In this document: positions 55,265 through 63,234 of the stretch, piece by piece | Layout of the letters: every line of letters starts with the position of its first letter | How positions within the stretch are numbered: position 1 is the stretch's first letter | Assembly (NCBI RefSeq): GCF_049199905.1 | Contig: NZ_JBLZPK010000034.1 | Coordinates: 124,001 to 188,000, forward strand | Reading direction: 5' to 3' | From: Shinella sp032095155 | GTDB taxonomy: Bacteria; Pseudomonadota; Alphaproteobacteria; Rhizobiales; Rhizobiaceae | Length of the DNA: 64,000 nucleotides | Notes under the pieces: model-generated | Seen by the model: the letters and a program-made list of their open reading frames with translations, nothing else | Told to the model about the DNA's origin: nothing | The model's database searches: none | Program-made: the position numbers and the translations under genes

Positions 55265-56242
55265 CTATTCCGCGGCGGCGAGAACCTTGCGCTCGCGGGC
55301 GGCCTTGAGGCGGGCGAAGTCGTCGCCGGCATGGTGCGAGGAGCGCGTCAGCGGGCTCGACGAGACCATCAGGAAGCCCTTGGAATAGGCAACGGTCTCG
55401 TAGGACTTGAACTCGTCCGGCGTCACGAAGCTCATGACGGCATGGTGCTTGCGGGTCGGCTGGAGATACTGGCCGATGGTCAGAAAGTCCACGTCGGCGG
55501 TGCGCAGGTCGTCCATCAGCTGGAGCACTTCGTTGCGCTCCTCGCCGAGGCCCACCATGATGCCCGACTTGGTGAACATGGTCGGGTCGAGTTCCTTCAC
55601 CCGCTGCAACAGGCGCACGGAGTGGAAATAGCGCGCACCCGGACGAACCGTAAGGTAGTTGCCCGGTACGGTTTCCATATTGTGGTTGAACACATCGGGC
55701 TTGGCGGCGACGACGCGCTCCAGCGCACCCGGCTTCTTGAGGAAGTCGGGGGTGAGGATTTCGATCGTCGTCAGCGGCGAGGCCGCGCGGATCGCCCAGA
55801 TCACCTTTTCGAAGTGTTCCGCGCCGCCGTCGGCCAGATCGTCACGGTCGACCGAGGTGATGACGACGTGCGACAGGCCCATCTGCTTGACGGCCTTGGC
55901 GACGTTTTCCGGTTCAGCCATGTCGAGTGCGTTCGGCTTGCCCGTCGCCACGTTGCAGAAGGCGCAGGCGCGGGTACAGATCTCGCCCATGATCATGAAG
56001 GTAGCGTGCTTCTTGTCCCAGCACTCGCCGATATTCGGGCAGCCCGCTTCCTCGCAGACCGTCACCAGCTTGTGGCTGCGCACCAGATCGCGCGTTTCCT
56101 GATAACCCTTGGAAACCGGCGCCTTGACGCGGATCCATTCCGGCTTGCGCAGCACTTCCGTGTCCGGCCGATTGGCCTTTTCCGGATGGCGTACGCGCTT
56201 GGCGTCAGGGTCGATCTTGGTGCGGTCGAGAATCGTGACCAT
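55265..56242 (-). CDS. lipA: Lipoyl synthase
   Basis: This 325-aa radical-SAM enzyme inserts two sulfurs into octanoyl groups on E2 and GcvH lipoyl domains. The auxiliary cluster cysteines are in CEEAGCPNIGEC (~65-76) and the radical-SAM triad in CTRACAFC (~91-98). The C-terminal SSPLTRSSHHA block is present. The ATG at 56242 begins the usual N-terminus (MVTILDRTKIDPDAKRVRHP). It serves the pyruvate dehydrogenase encoded just upstream and is flanked by terminators on both sides, so it has its own promoter. Confidence 0.97.
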   Translation of the reverse strand: MVTILDRTKIDPDAKRVRHPEKANRPDTEVLRKPEWIRVKAPVSKGYQETRDLVRSHKLVTVCEEAGCPNIGECWDKKHATFMIMGEICTRACAFCNVATGKPNALDMAEPENVAKAVKQMGLSHVVITSVDRDDLADGGAEHFEKVIWAIRAASPLTTIEILTPDFLKKPGALERVVAAKPDVFNHNMETVPGNYLTVRPGARYFHSVRLLQRVKELDPTMFTKSGIMVGLGEERNEVLQLMDDLRTADVDFLTIGQYLQPTRKHHAVMSFVTPDEFKSYETVAYSKGFLMVSSSPLTRSSHHAGDDFARLKAARERKVLAAAE

Positions 56243-56290
56243 GTCGTTTCCACTTTCCTGGCAGGCTTTTGCGCCTGTCCTGCGGACACT

Positions 56291-56325
56291 CAAAAAGCGA
56301 GCCCGCCTCATGTGGAGGCGGGCTT
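56291..56325 (-). terminator. Terminator of lpdA (end of the pdh operon)
   Basis: GCCCGCCTC pairs perfectly with GAGGCGGGC around a 5-base loop, followed on the minus strand by CGCTTTTTG. It lies just past the lpdA stop and before the lipA start. Confidence 0.85.
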
Positions 56326-56333
56326 TAGCACGT

Positions 56334-57779
56334 TCAAGCGTTGAGCGCACGCCCATAGGCATCGAGCACGCTTTCCTTCATCGTTTCCGAGATCGTCGGA
56401 TGCGGGAAGATCGTGTGCATCAGCTCTTCCTCGGTCGTCTCCAGGTTCATGGCGACGACGAAGCCCTGGATCATCTCGGTCACTTCCGCGCCCACCATAT
56501 GGGCGCCGAGAAGCTCGCCGGTCTTCTTGTCGAAGATTGTCTTGACCATGCCCTGGTCCTCGCCGAGCGCTACGGCCTTGCCGTTACCGGCGAAGGTGAA
56601 GCGGCCGACTCTGACGTCGCGGCCCTGTTCCTTGGCCTTGGCTTCAGTGAGGCCGACCGAGGCGACCTGCGGGTGGCAATAGGTGCAGCCCGGGATCTTC
56701 GACTTGTCCATCGGGTGGACGTTCGGCAGGCCGGCGATCTTCTCGATGCAGATGACGGCCTCGTGCTCGGCCTTGTGGGCGAGCATCGGGGGACCGGCGA
56801 CGTCGCCGATGGCGTAGATGCCCGGCACGTTGGTCTTGCCGTAGCCGTCGATGGCGATGAAGCCCCGGTCGGTCTTCACGCCGATGGCCTCAAGGCCGAT
56901 ATTCTCGATATTGGCCTGCACGCCGACGGCGGAGATCATGCGGTCGGCGGTGATTTTTTCCACCTTGCCGTCCTTCATCTCGACATGGGCGGTAATCGAG
57001 TTGGCACCCTTCTCCACCTTGGCGACCTTCGCCTCCAGATGGATCTTCATGCCCTGCTTTTCGAACTGCTTCTTGGCCAGCGCCGAGATTTCCGCGTCCT
57101 CGACCGGCATGACGGCCTTCATCACTTCGACCACCGTCACATCGACGCCGAGCGTGCGGTAGAAGGAGGCGAATTCGATGCCGATGGCGCCCGAACCCAT
57201 GACCAGCAAGGACTTCGGCATCTCCTCCGGCTTCATCGCTTCGAAATAGGTCCAGATCAGCTTGCCATCGGGCTCGATGCCCGGCAGCGCGCGCGGGCGC
57301 GCACCGGTGGCGATGACAATGTTCTTCGCCGTGTAGGTACCTTCGGGCAGAACATTCTTAGGCAGCGGCGCCTGCGGCTGCTGGATCGCCTTCGTCGTCT
57401 TGGACACGACAATTTCGCCCGGCTTGGTGATCTTGGCTTCGCCCCAGATGATGTCGACCTTGTTCTTCTTCATCAGGAAGCCGACGCCGCCGTTCATGCG
57501 GCCCGCGATGCCGCGCGAGCGGGCGACGATGGCCTTCAGGTCCGGCGTCACCGTTCCCTCGACCTTGATGCCGTAGTCACCAGGGTGCTGGGCGTAGTGG
57601 AAGATTTCCGCCGAGCGCAGCAGCGCCTTGGTCGGGATGCAGCCCCAGTTGGAGCAGATGCCGGCGAGATGCTCGCGCTCCACGATGGCCGTCTTCAGGC
57701 CGAGCTGCGCCGCGCGGATCGCGGCAATATAGCCGCCCGGACCCGAACCGATAACGATGACGTCGTAAGTCTGAGCCAT
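56334..57779 (-). CDS. lpdA: Dihydrolipoyl dehydrogenase (E3)
   Basis: This 481-aa flavoprotein reoxidises dihydrolipoamide. FAD motif VIGSGPGGYIAAIRAAQLG lies at 8-26, redox disulfide GICSNWGCIP near 41-48, NAD motif VMGSGAIGIEFASFYRTLG near 195, and the catalytic dyad region HAHPTISE appears as IFPHPTISETMKE near the C-terminus. Its place at the end of the pdhA-pdhB-pdhC-SGNH run makes it the E3 of pyruvate dehydrogenase. Confidence 0.97.
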   Translation of the reverse strand: MAQTYDVIVIGSGPGGYIAAIRAAQLGLKTAIVEREHLAGICSNWGCIPTKALLRSAEIFHYAQHPGDYGIKVEGTVTPDLKAIVARSRGIAGRMNGGVGFLMKKNKVDIIWGEAKITKPGEIVVSKTTKAIQQPQAPLPKNVLPEGTYTAKNIVIATGARPRALPGIEPDGKLIWTYFEAMKPEEMPKSLLVMGSGAIGIEFASFYRTLGVDVTVVEVMKAVMPVEDAEISALAKKQFEKQGMKIHLEAKVAKVEKGANSITAHVEMKDGKVEKITADRMISAVGVQANIENIGLEAIGVKTDRGFIAIDGYGKTNVPGIYAIGDVAGPPMLAHKAEHEAVICIEKIAGLPNVHPMDKSKIPGCTYCHPQVASVGLTEAKAKEQGRDVRVGRFTFAGNGKAVALGEDQGMVKTIFDKKTGELLGAHMVGAEVTEMIQGFVVAMNLETTEEELMHTIFPHPTISETMKESVLDAYGRALNA

Positions 57780-57837
57780 GTCGTTTCCTGCCTTGTTTCT
57801 CGCGCGGGAAGAAGCACCGCGCCTTTGTTCTCTAGAA

Positions 57838-58479
57838 TTATAATCCCAGCATCATGCGCACGACCGGCTCGAGACCCTTGCCGATCGCCCGCGTGTTCTT
57901 GGCATCGAGATGCACGCCGTCGAGCGGTGTCGTTTCCGCGACCGAGCCGGCATCGAAGAAGCCGCAGCCTGTTTCATCCGCCAGATCCGCATAAAGCGTC
58001 GCCAGCATGGCCGATTGCTCCACGCCGCCGGCAAACATCGCCGCGAAGGCGGTGTTCGCCGTCTCGCAAAGTGGCGGCGGGGAGACGACCAGCACCTCCG
58101 GCCCGCCTTCCTCGCTGAACGACCAGGCGTGGTGACGCACCAGTTGCACCAGCCGCTCCATGCCCTGCACCGCGCCGAAGGCCGTGCCGCAGATGGTCGG
58201 CTTCATGTCATTGGCGCCAAGGAACAGGATGACGAGGTCGAGCGGGTCGTGGCTGTGCAGAATGGTCGGCAGAATGCGGGCGCCATTGCGGTCGCAATCC
58301 GCCAGATGGTCGTCATAGGCGGTGGTGCGGCCGTTGAGGCCTTCCGCGATCACGGTGACGTCGGGTCCGAGAGCCTTGGCGAGCACGCTCGGCCAGCGAT
58401 CCCCGAAGGCATGCCGGTCGAGCGTTTCCGCGTTGTAACCCCAGGTCAGGCTGTCGCCGTAGCAGAGAACCGTCTTCAT
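57838..58479 (-). CDS. SGNH/GDSL-family hydrolase (arylesterase-like)
   Basis: This 213-aa serine hydrolase has block I YGDSLTWGYN with Ser10, block II Gly in EGLNGRTT, block III FLGANDM and block V DGVHLD (Asp/His), so the catalytic set is complete. No signal peptide is seen, so it is cytosolic. It lies between pdhC (15 bases) and lpdA (58 bases), a position I recall as conserved in rhizobial pdh operons, where it is called arylesterase; its link to pyruvate metabolism is unknown. Confidence 0.92.
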   Translation of the reverse strand: MKTVLCYGDSLTWGYNAETLDRHAFGDRWPSVLAKALGPDVTVIAEGLNGRTTAYDDHLADCDRNGARILPTILHSHDPLDLVILFLGANDMKPTICGTAFGAVQGMERLVQLVRHHAWSFSEEGGPEVLVVSPPPLCETANTAFAAMFAGGVEQSAMLATLYADLADETGCGFFDAGSVAETTPLDGVHLDAKNTRAIGKGLEPVVRMMLGL

Positions 58480-58494
58480 GGCCGCACCCCGCTA

Positions 58495-59838
58495 TCAGAC
58501 GAGCATCCCCATCGGGCTTTCGATGTAGCGCTTGAAGGCACCGAGCAGTTCGGCGCCGAGCGCACCATCCACGCAGCGGTGGTCGGTGGAGAGCGTGACC
58601 GTCATCGCGTTGACGATGACCATCTGGCCCTTCTTGACCACGACGCGCTCCTCGCCCGCGCCGACCGCCAGGATCGTCGCATGCGGCGGGTTGACGACGG
58701 CCGCGAAGTTCTTCACGCCCATCATGCCCATGTTGGAGACTGCGGTCGTGCCGCCCTGGTACTCTTCGGGCTTCAGCTTGCGTTCCTTGGCGCGCTTGCC
58801 GAGGTCCTTCATCTCGTTGGAGATGGCCGACAGGCTCTTCAGTTCGGCGCTGCGGATGATCGGCGTGATCAGGCCACCCGGAATGGAGACGGCGACGCCG
58901 ACATCCGCGTGCTTGTGCTTGACCATGTTCGTATCGGTCCAGGAGACATTGGCATCCGGTACGTCGCGCAGCGCAAGCGCCATGGCCTTGATGACCATGT
59001 CGTTGACCGAGAGTTTGTAGGCCGGCTTGCCGTCCTTCTCCGGTGCGGAACCGTTGATCTGTGCACGCAGCGCCAGCAGCGCATCGAGCTCGACATCCAC
59101 GGAAACGTAGAAGTGCGGGATCGTCTGCTTGGACTCCTGCAGGCGCTTGGCGATGGTCTTGCGCATGCCGTCATGCGGCACGAGCTCGTAGGAACCGGCG
59201 TCGAACAGCTTGAGCACGGCCTCTTCCGACATGCCCTTGGGGGCTGCGGCGGGAGCGGCCGAGGCGGCAGCAGCCGGGGCTGCTGCTGCGGCGGCGGCCG
59301 GCTTGGCACCGCCCGAGGCGATGGCCTTCTCGACGTCGCTCTTGACCACGCGACCATGCGGACCCGAACCGGCGACCGACTTGATGTCGAGACCGGCATT
59401 GGCAGCGATACGGCGGGCGAGCGGCGAGGAGAACAGGCCGGCACCGCCGTGGTTCTGCGCAGCCGCCGGAGCGGCGGCAACGGGAGCCGGAGCGGCAGCA
59501 GCCGGCTTTTCGGCTTCCTTCGGTGCCTCAGTCGCCTTGGCTTCCGCCTTCGGTGCGGCCGAACCACCGCCGGCTGCGGCAGCAGCCACATCTTCGCCAT
59601 CGGCGGCGAGGATGGCGATCAGGCTGTTGACCTTCACGCCTTCCGTGCCAGCCGGCACGACGATCTTGGCGACAACGCCCTCATCGACGGCTTCGACTTC
59701 CATCGTCGCCTTGTCGGTCTCGATCTCGGCAATGACGTCACCGGACTTGATTGTGTCGCCTTCCTTGACCAGCCACTTGGCGAGATTGCCCTCTTCCATG
59801 GTGGGCGAAAGGGCCGGCATCGTAATGTTGATCGGCAT
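58495..59838 (-). CDS. pdhC: Pyruvate dehydrogenase E2, dihydrolipoamide acetyltransferase
   Basis: This 447-aa E2 has an N-terminal lipoyl domain with the modified Lys in EIETDKATMEVEA (~43), an Ala/Pro-rich hinge (~85-130 and 185-210) and a peripheral-subunit-binding domain (SSPLARRIAANAGLDIKSVAGSGPHGRV). The C-terminal catalytic core ends in LSTDHRCVDGALGAELLG (active His in DHRxxDG). It forms the core of the complex. It sits 15 bases after pdhB. Confidence 0.97.
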   Translation of the reverse strand: MPINITMPALSPTMEEGNLAKWLVKEGDTIKSGDVIAEIETDKATMEVEAVDEGVVAKIVVPAGTEGVKVNSLIAILAADGEDVAAAAAGGGSAAPKAEAKATEAPKEAEKPAAAAPAPVAAAPAAAQNHGGAGLFSSPLARRIAANAGLDIKSVAGSGPHGRVVKSDVEKAIASGGAKPAAAAAAAPAAAASAAPAAAPKGMSEEAVLKLFDAGSYELVPHDGMRKTIAKRLQESKQTIPHFYVSVDVELDALLALRAQINGSAPEKDGKPAYKLSVNDMVIKAMALALRDVPDANVSWTDTNMVKHKHADVGVAVSIPGGLITPIIRSAELKSLSAISNEMKDLGKRAKERKLKPEEYQGGTTAVSNMGMMGVKNFAAVVNPPHATILAVGAGEERVVVKKGQMVIVNAMTVTLSTDHRCVDGALGAELLGAFKRYIESPMGMLV

Positions 59839-59853
59839 ACCTCGACCCTCCCC

Positions 59854-61236
59854 TTATTTGTAGCAGGCGGTTTTTACCGCCTGGACGACTTCGCCGACGT
59901 TCGGAAGCGCCAGCTTTTCGAGGTTTGCGGCATAGGGCATCGGAACGTCCTTGCCGGCGACCGTCAGGATCGGCGCGTCGAGATAATCGAAGGCCTGCTG
60001 CATGACGCGGGTCGCGATCTCGGAGCCGACGGAAGACTGCGGGAAGCCCTCTTCAACGACAACGAGGCGGCCGGTCTTCTTGACCGATTCGATGATGGTC
60101 GGCAGGTCCATCGGGCGGATGGTGCGAAGATCGATCAGTTCGACATCGATGCCGTCCTTCTCGAGTTCCGCGATCGCCTTCAGGGCATAGGTCATGCCGA
60201 TGCCGAAGGAGACGACGGTGACGTCGTTGCCCTTCTTGTGGATGCGCGCCTTGCCGATCGGCAGAACGAAATCGTCCATCTTCGGCACTTCGAAGCTCTG
60301 GCCGTAGAGGATTTCGTTTTCGAGGAAGATGACCGGGTTCGGATCGCGGATCGCGGCCTTCAGCAAGCCCTTCGCGTCGGCAGCCGTGTAGGGCATGACG
60401 ACCTTGAGGCCGGGAACGTGGCTGTACCAGGCGGCATAGCACTGCGAGTGCTGGGCGCCGACGCGGGCGGCAGCGCCGTTCGGGCCGCGGAAGACGATCG
60501 GCGCACCCATCTGGCCGCCGGACATGTAGAGCGTCTTGGCAGCGGAGTTGATGACGTGGTCGATCGCCTGCATGGCGAAGTTGAAGGTCATGAACTCGAC
60601 GATGGGCTTCAGACCCGTCATCGCCGCACCGACGCCGAGACCGGCAAAACCGTGTTCGGTGATTGGCGTGTCGACAACGCGACGGTCGCCGAATTCCTGG
60701 AGCAGGCCCTGGGTGATCTTGTAGGCGCCCTGATATTCGGCCACTTCCTCGCCCATGACGAAGACGTCGGCGTCGCGGCGCATTTCCTCGGCCATGGCAT
60801 CACGCAGCGCTTCGCGCACCGTCGTCATCACCATTTCGGTGCCGGCCGGGATATCCGGATCAGCGGCGACTTCGCCCTTCGGCTGAGCCGGAACGGGTGC
60901 TGCAGCGGCGGCCGGAGCAGCAGCGGGTGCCGGCGCTTCGGCCGGCTTTTCAGCGGCGGCAGCCTTGGGGGCGGCGACCGCATCGGCGCTTTCGCCGTCC
61001 TGCAGCAGCACGGCGATCGCCGTGTTGACCTTGACGCCTTCGGTGCCGGCGGCAATCAGGATTTTGCCGATCACGCCTTCATCGACGGCCTCGACTTCCA
61101 TCGTCGCCTTGTCGGTTTCGATTTCGGCGATCACGTCGCCGGACTTGACGGTGTCACCCTCGTTCTTGACCCATTTGGAGAGCGTACCCTCCTCCATGGT
61201 CGGAGACAGGGCGGGCATGAGAATCTCGATTGGCAT
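59854..61236 (-). CDS. pdhB: Pyruvate dehydrogenase E1 beta subunit with N-terminal lipoyl domain
   Basis: This 460-aa protein begins with its own lipoyl domain (EIETDKATMEVEAVDEG, Lys ~43) and an Ala/Pro hinge (~85-125), followed by the E1 beta transketolase-type domain (~135-460; AEYQGAYKITQGLLQEFG, TPITEHGFAGLGVGAAM, GPNGAAARVGAQHSQ). A lipoylated E1 beta is characteristic of alphaproteobacterial PDH and differs from the common form without it. It follows pdhA by 17 bases. Confidence 0.97.
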   Translation of the reverse strand: MPIEILMPALSPTMEEGTLSKWVKNEGDTVKSGDVIAEIETDKATMEVEAVDEGVIGKILIAAGTEGVKVNTAIAVLLQDGESADAVAAPKAAAAEKPAEAPAPAAAPAAAAAPVPAQPKGEVAADPDIPAGTEMVMTTVREALRDAMAEEMRRDADVFVMGEEVAEYQGAYKITQGLLQEFGDRRVVDTPITEHGFAGLGVGAAMTGLKPIVEFMTFNFAMQAIDHVINSAAKTLYMSGGQMGAPIVFRGPNGAAARVGAQHSQCYAAWYSHVPGLKVVMPYTAADAKGLLKAAIRDPNPVIFLENEILYGQSFEVPKMDDFVLPIGKARIHKKGNDVTVVSFGIGMTYALKAIAELEKDGIDVELIDLRTIRPMDLPTIIESVKKTGRLVVVEEGFPQSSVGSEIATRVMQQAFDYLDAPILTVAGKDVPMPYAANLEKLALPNVGEVVQAVKTACYK

Positions 61237-61253
61237 TGGTGTCCCTCCCCGGA

Positions 61254-62300
61254 TTACAGCAGGATGTCGGTGTAGAGTTCGGATGCATCCGGCTCCGGAT
61301 CGGCCTGCGCGAAATCGGCGCTGTCGGCGACGACGTCACGGATGTCCTTGTCGATCTGCTTAAGATCGTCTTCGGTGGCCCAGCCCTTTTCCAGAAGGCG
61401 TGCACGCACCTGCTCGATCGGGTCGTGCTCCGAGCGCATCTTCTGCACTTCATCCTTCGAGCGATACTTCGCCGGGTCGGACATGGAGTGGCCGCGATAG
61501 CGATAGGTCAGCATTTCGAGAATGATCGGCCCCTTGCCGGAGCGGCAGTGCTCCACAGCCTCGTCGGCCGCAGCCTTCACCGCGCGGACGTCCATGCCGT
61601 CGACCTGGTAGCCCGGAATACCGAAGGAGGTGCCGCGCTCGGAAAAATTCGTCTGGGCCGAGGCGCGCGAGACGGAGGTGCCCATGGCGTAGCGGTTGTT
61701 CTCGATGATGTAGATGACCGGCAGCTTCCACAGCGCCGCCATGTTGAAGCTTTCATAGACCTGGCCCTGGTTGGCCGCGCCGTCGCCAAAATAGGTCAGC
61801 GAGACGTTGTCATTGCCGCGGTAGCGGTTGGCAAAGGCCAGCCCCGTGCCGAGCGACACCTGACCGCCGACGATGCCGTGGCCGCCGTAGAAATGCTTCT
61901 CCTTGGAGAACATGTGCATGGAGCCGCCCTTGCCCTTGGAAAGGCCGCTGCGACGCCCGGTCAGTTCCGCCATCACGCCGCGTGCGCTCATACCGCAAGC
62001 CAGCATATGGCCGTGATCGCGATAACCGGTGATGACCTGATCACCTTCCTTCAGCGCCAGCTGCATGCCGACGACGACAGCTTCCTGGCCGATGTAAAGG
62101 TGACAGAAGCCGCCGATGAAGCCCATGCCGTAAAGCTGGCCGGCCTTTTCCTCGAAACGCCGGATGAACAGCATCTCGCGGTAAGCCTTCAGGTCGTCTT
62201 CCTTGGAGAAGTCGGCAATCGTGCCGCCGTTGAAGTCTTTCTTCGCAGGCTTTGCCGCAATCTTGCGGCTGGACGTGGACGCGGTCTTACGCGGAGCCAT
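61254..62300 (-). CDS. pdhA: Pyruvate dehydrogenase E1 alpha subunit
   Basis: This 348-aa thiamine diphosphate enzyme subunit has the ThDP motif GDGAANQGQVYESFNMAALW-type stretch (residues ~175-195), and the phosphorylation-loop-like YRYRGHSMSDP near 275. It is first in the pdh operon. AGGGAGG lies before the ATG at 62300. The 149 bases upstream contain ATTGCT-N17-CTATGG on the minus strand, a possible promoter. Confidence 0.97.
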   Translation of the reverse strand: MAPRKTASTSSRKIAAKPAKKDFNGGTIADFSKEDDLKAYREMLFIRRFEEKAGQLYGMGFIGGFCHLYIGQEAVVVGMQLALKEGDQVITGYRDHGHMLACGMSARGVMAELTGRRSGLSKGKGGSMHMFSKEKHFYGGHGIVGGQVSLGTGLAFANRYRGNDNVSLTYFGDGAANQGQVYESFNMAALWKLPVIYIIENNRYAMGTSVSRASAQTNFSERGTSFGIPGYQVDGMDVRAVKAAADEAVEHCRSGKGPIILEMLTYRYRGHSMSDPAKYRSKDEVQKMRSEHDPIEQVRARLLEKGWATEDDLKQIDKDIRDVVADSADFAQADPEPDASELYTDILL

Positions 62301-62418
62301 CGGTTCCTCCCTATGTTTGCCCTTTTGACGAAACCATAGGGAAGAATGCCGATCGTAGCAATGCTATAAATGCATGGCTTATATTCTCGGCAAGCCACTG
62401 ATTAGTAAGGCATATTTA

Positions 62419-62443
62419 CGATTAACCTGATTTCGGTTAATCG
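62419..62443. terminator. Hairpin downstream of ftsB with TTAACC arms
   Basis: CGATTAACC pairs perfectly with GGTTAATCG around a 7-base loop, starting 6 bases after the ftsB stop. It has no proper T-run on the minus strand. The arms contain TTAACC, the CtrA half-site sequence, so it could instead be a protein-binding site; a matching CGGTTAACCG palindrome lies upstream of ftsB at 62803-62812. Confidence 0.45.
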
Positions 62444-62449
62444 AGCATT

Positions 62450-62758
62450 TCAGTGGAAAATGACGATTTCATCAGCCCTGGACATGTTGAGGTACGAGCG
62501 CGCCTTCTCGTCGAGCATGTCACGCTCGAGCGAACCGTCGCTCATCAGAGCCACCTCTTTTTCCAGGATCTGGCGCTGCCGCACGAGCACGTCCAGACGC
62601 GCCTGCCGTTCCACTCTCTGTCGCTCGAAATCCTCCATTCCGCGCAGACCGAAGTCGCCATGGACGGAATGATAACCGAAGTAGGAGAGGAATGCGACTG
62701 TAATTACCGGCAGCGTCAGCCGCCCGAATTTCCGCTTCTTATGGTGTTTGGTCCACAT
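62450..62758 (-). CDS. ftsB: Septum formation initiator FtsB/DivIC-like protein
   Basis: This 102-aa bitopic protein has one membrane helix (LPVITVAFLSYFGYHSV, ~15-32) followed by a coiled coil (MEDFERQRVERQARLDVLVRQRQILEKEV) and the conserved end ERDMLDEKARSYLNMSRADEIVIF. It links FtsQ/FtsL in the divisome. It lies between eno and pdhA, the standard alphaproteobacterial position. Confidence 0.93.
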   Translation of the reverse strand: MWTKHHKKRKFGRLTLPVITVAFLSYFGYHSVHGDFGLRGMEDFERQRVERQARLDVLVRQRQILEKEVALMSDGSLERDMLDEKARSYLNMSRADEIVIFH

Positions 62759-62802
62759 GCACGTGCCCCGATACGCAATACGATTCAGACATTAGCGCCA
62801 AG

Positions 62803-62812
62803 CGGTTAACCG
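62803..62812. promoter_or_regulatory. CGGTTAACCG palindrome upstream of ftsB
   Basis: This perfect 10-bp palindrome, 45 bases before the ftsB start, contains back-to-back TTAACC/GGTTAA half-sites like those bound by CtrA. The full TTAA-N7-TTAA spacing is absent, so assignment is tentative. Confidence 0.25.
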
Positions 62813-62922
62813 ATCATTGACCACGATGGACGGGGCGGGAAAAAGCGGGTGGGCGGGTGTGGCAGAGTGACAAAACACTCCGGCATGGCCGCCTCTCACG
62901 CTCCAAACGATGCGGGTGCGAT

Positions 62923-62953
62923 GTGGATCCTCGGGTCAAGCCCTGACATGACG
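62923..62953. repeat. 31-bp inverted repeat, left copy
   Basis: A 31-bp sequence beginning GTGGATCCTCGGGTCAAGCC occurs here and, perfectly inverted, at 63075-63105. The core (CTCGGGTCAAGCCCTGACATGAC) is of the kind seen scattered through intergenic regions of Rhizobiaceae. It lies in the 476-base gene-free space between ftsB and eno, most of which is otherwise featureless. Confidence 0.9.
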
Positions 62954-63074
62954 TGGGAGAGGAGGAGGCCGGAGAGAGCAAGCGGCAGAGGGTGAGAAAG
63001 TGTAACGAAAAGGTATTCCCGAGCCTTGCCGCAGGCCATTGCATTGATGGCTGGGGGAGGCGCTCCCTCCCCTC

Positions 63075-63105
63075 CGTCATGTCAGGGCTTGACCCGAGGA
63101 TCCAC
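63075..63105. repeat. 31-bp inverted repeat, right copy
   Basis: This is the exact reverse complement of 62923-62953, with 121 bases between. Purine-rich flanks on the inner sides are also roughly symmetrical, so the whole 62923-63105 unit could fold into a long hairpin or be a small mobile repeat. Confidence 0.9.
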
Positions 63106-63172
63106 GCCGCACGGTAGACGATGCATGAAAAAGGCGGGCCATACCGCGTCCCGATTAACCTGTGGTCACTCT

Positions 63173-63207
63173 CAAAAAACAAAACCCGCGCCTCTCGACG
63201 CGGGTTT
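63173..63207 (-). terminator. Terminator of eno
   Basis: AAACCCGCG pairs perfectly with CGCGGGTTT around an 8-base loop, followed on the minus strand by TTTGTTTTTT. It starts 28 bases after the eno stop. Confidence 0.9.
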
Positions 63208-63234
63208 CGCCATTTTGGAAAAACTGTTTTTCGA

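Noticed and set aside
57910..61275. Very long open frame (1121 codons) on the plus strand opposite the pdh genes
   Set aside because: It is antisense to four intact, well-recognised genes. Its His/Arg/Asp-rich composition with no domains is typical of the mirror frame of high-GC genes.
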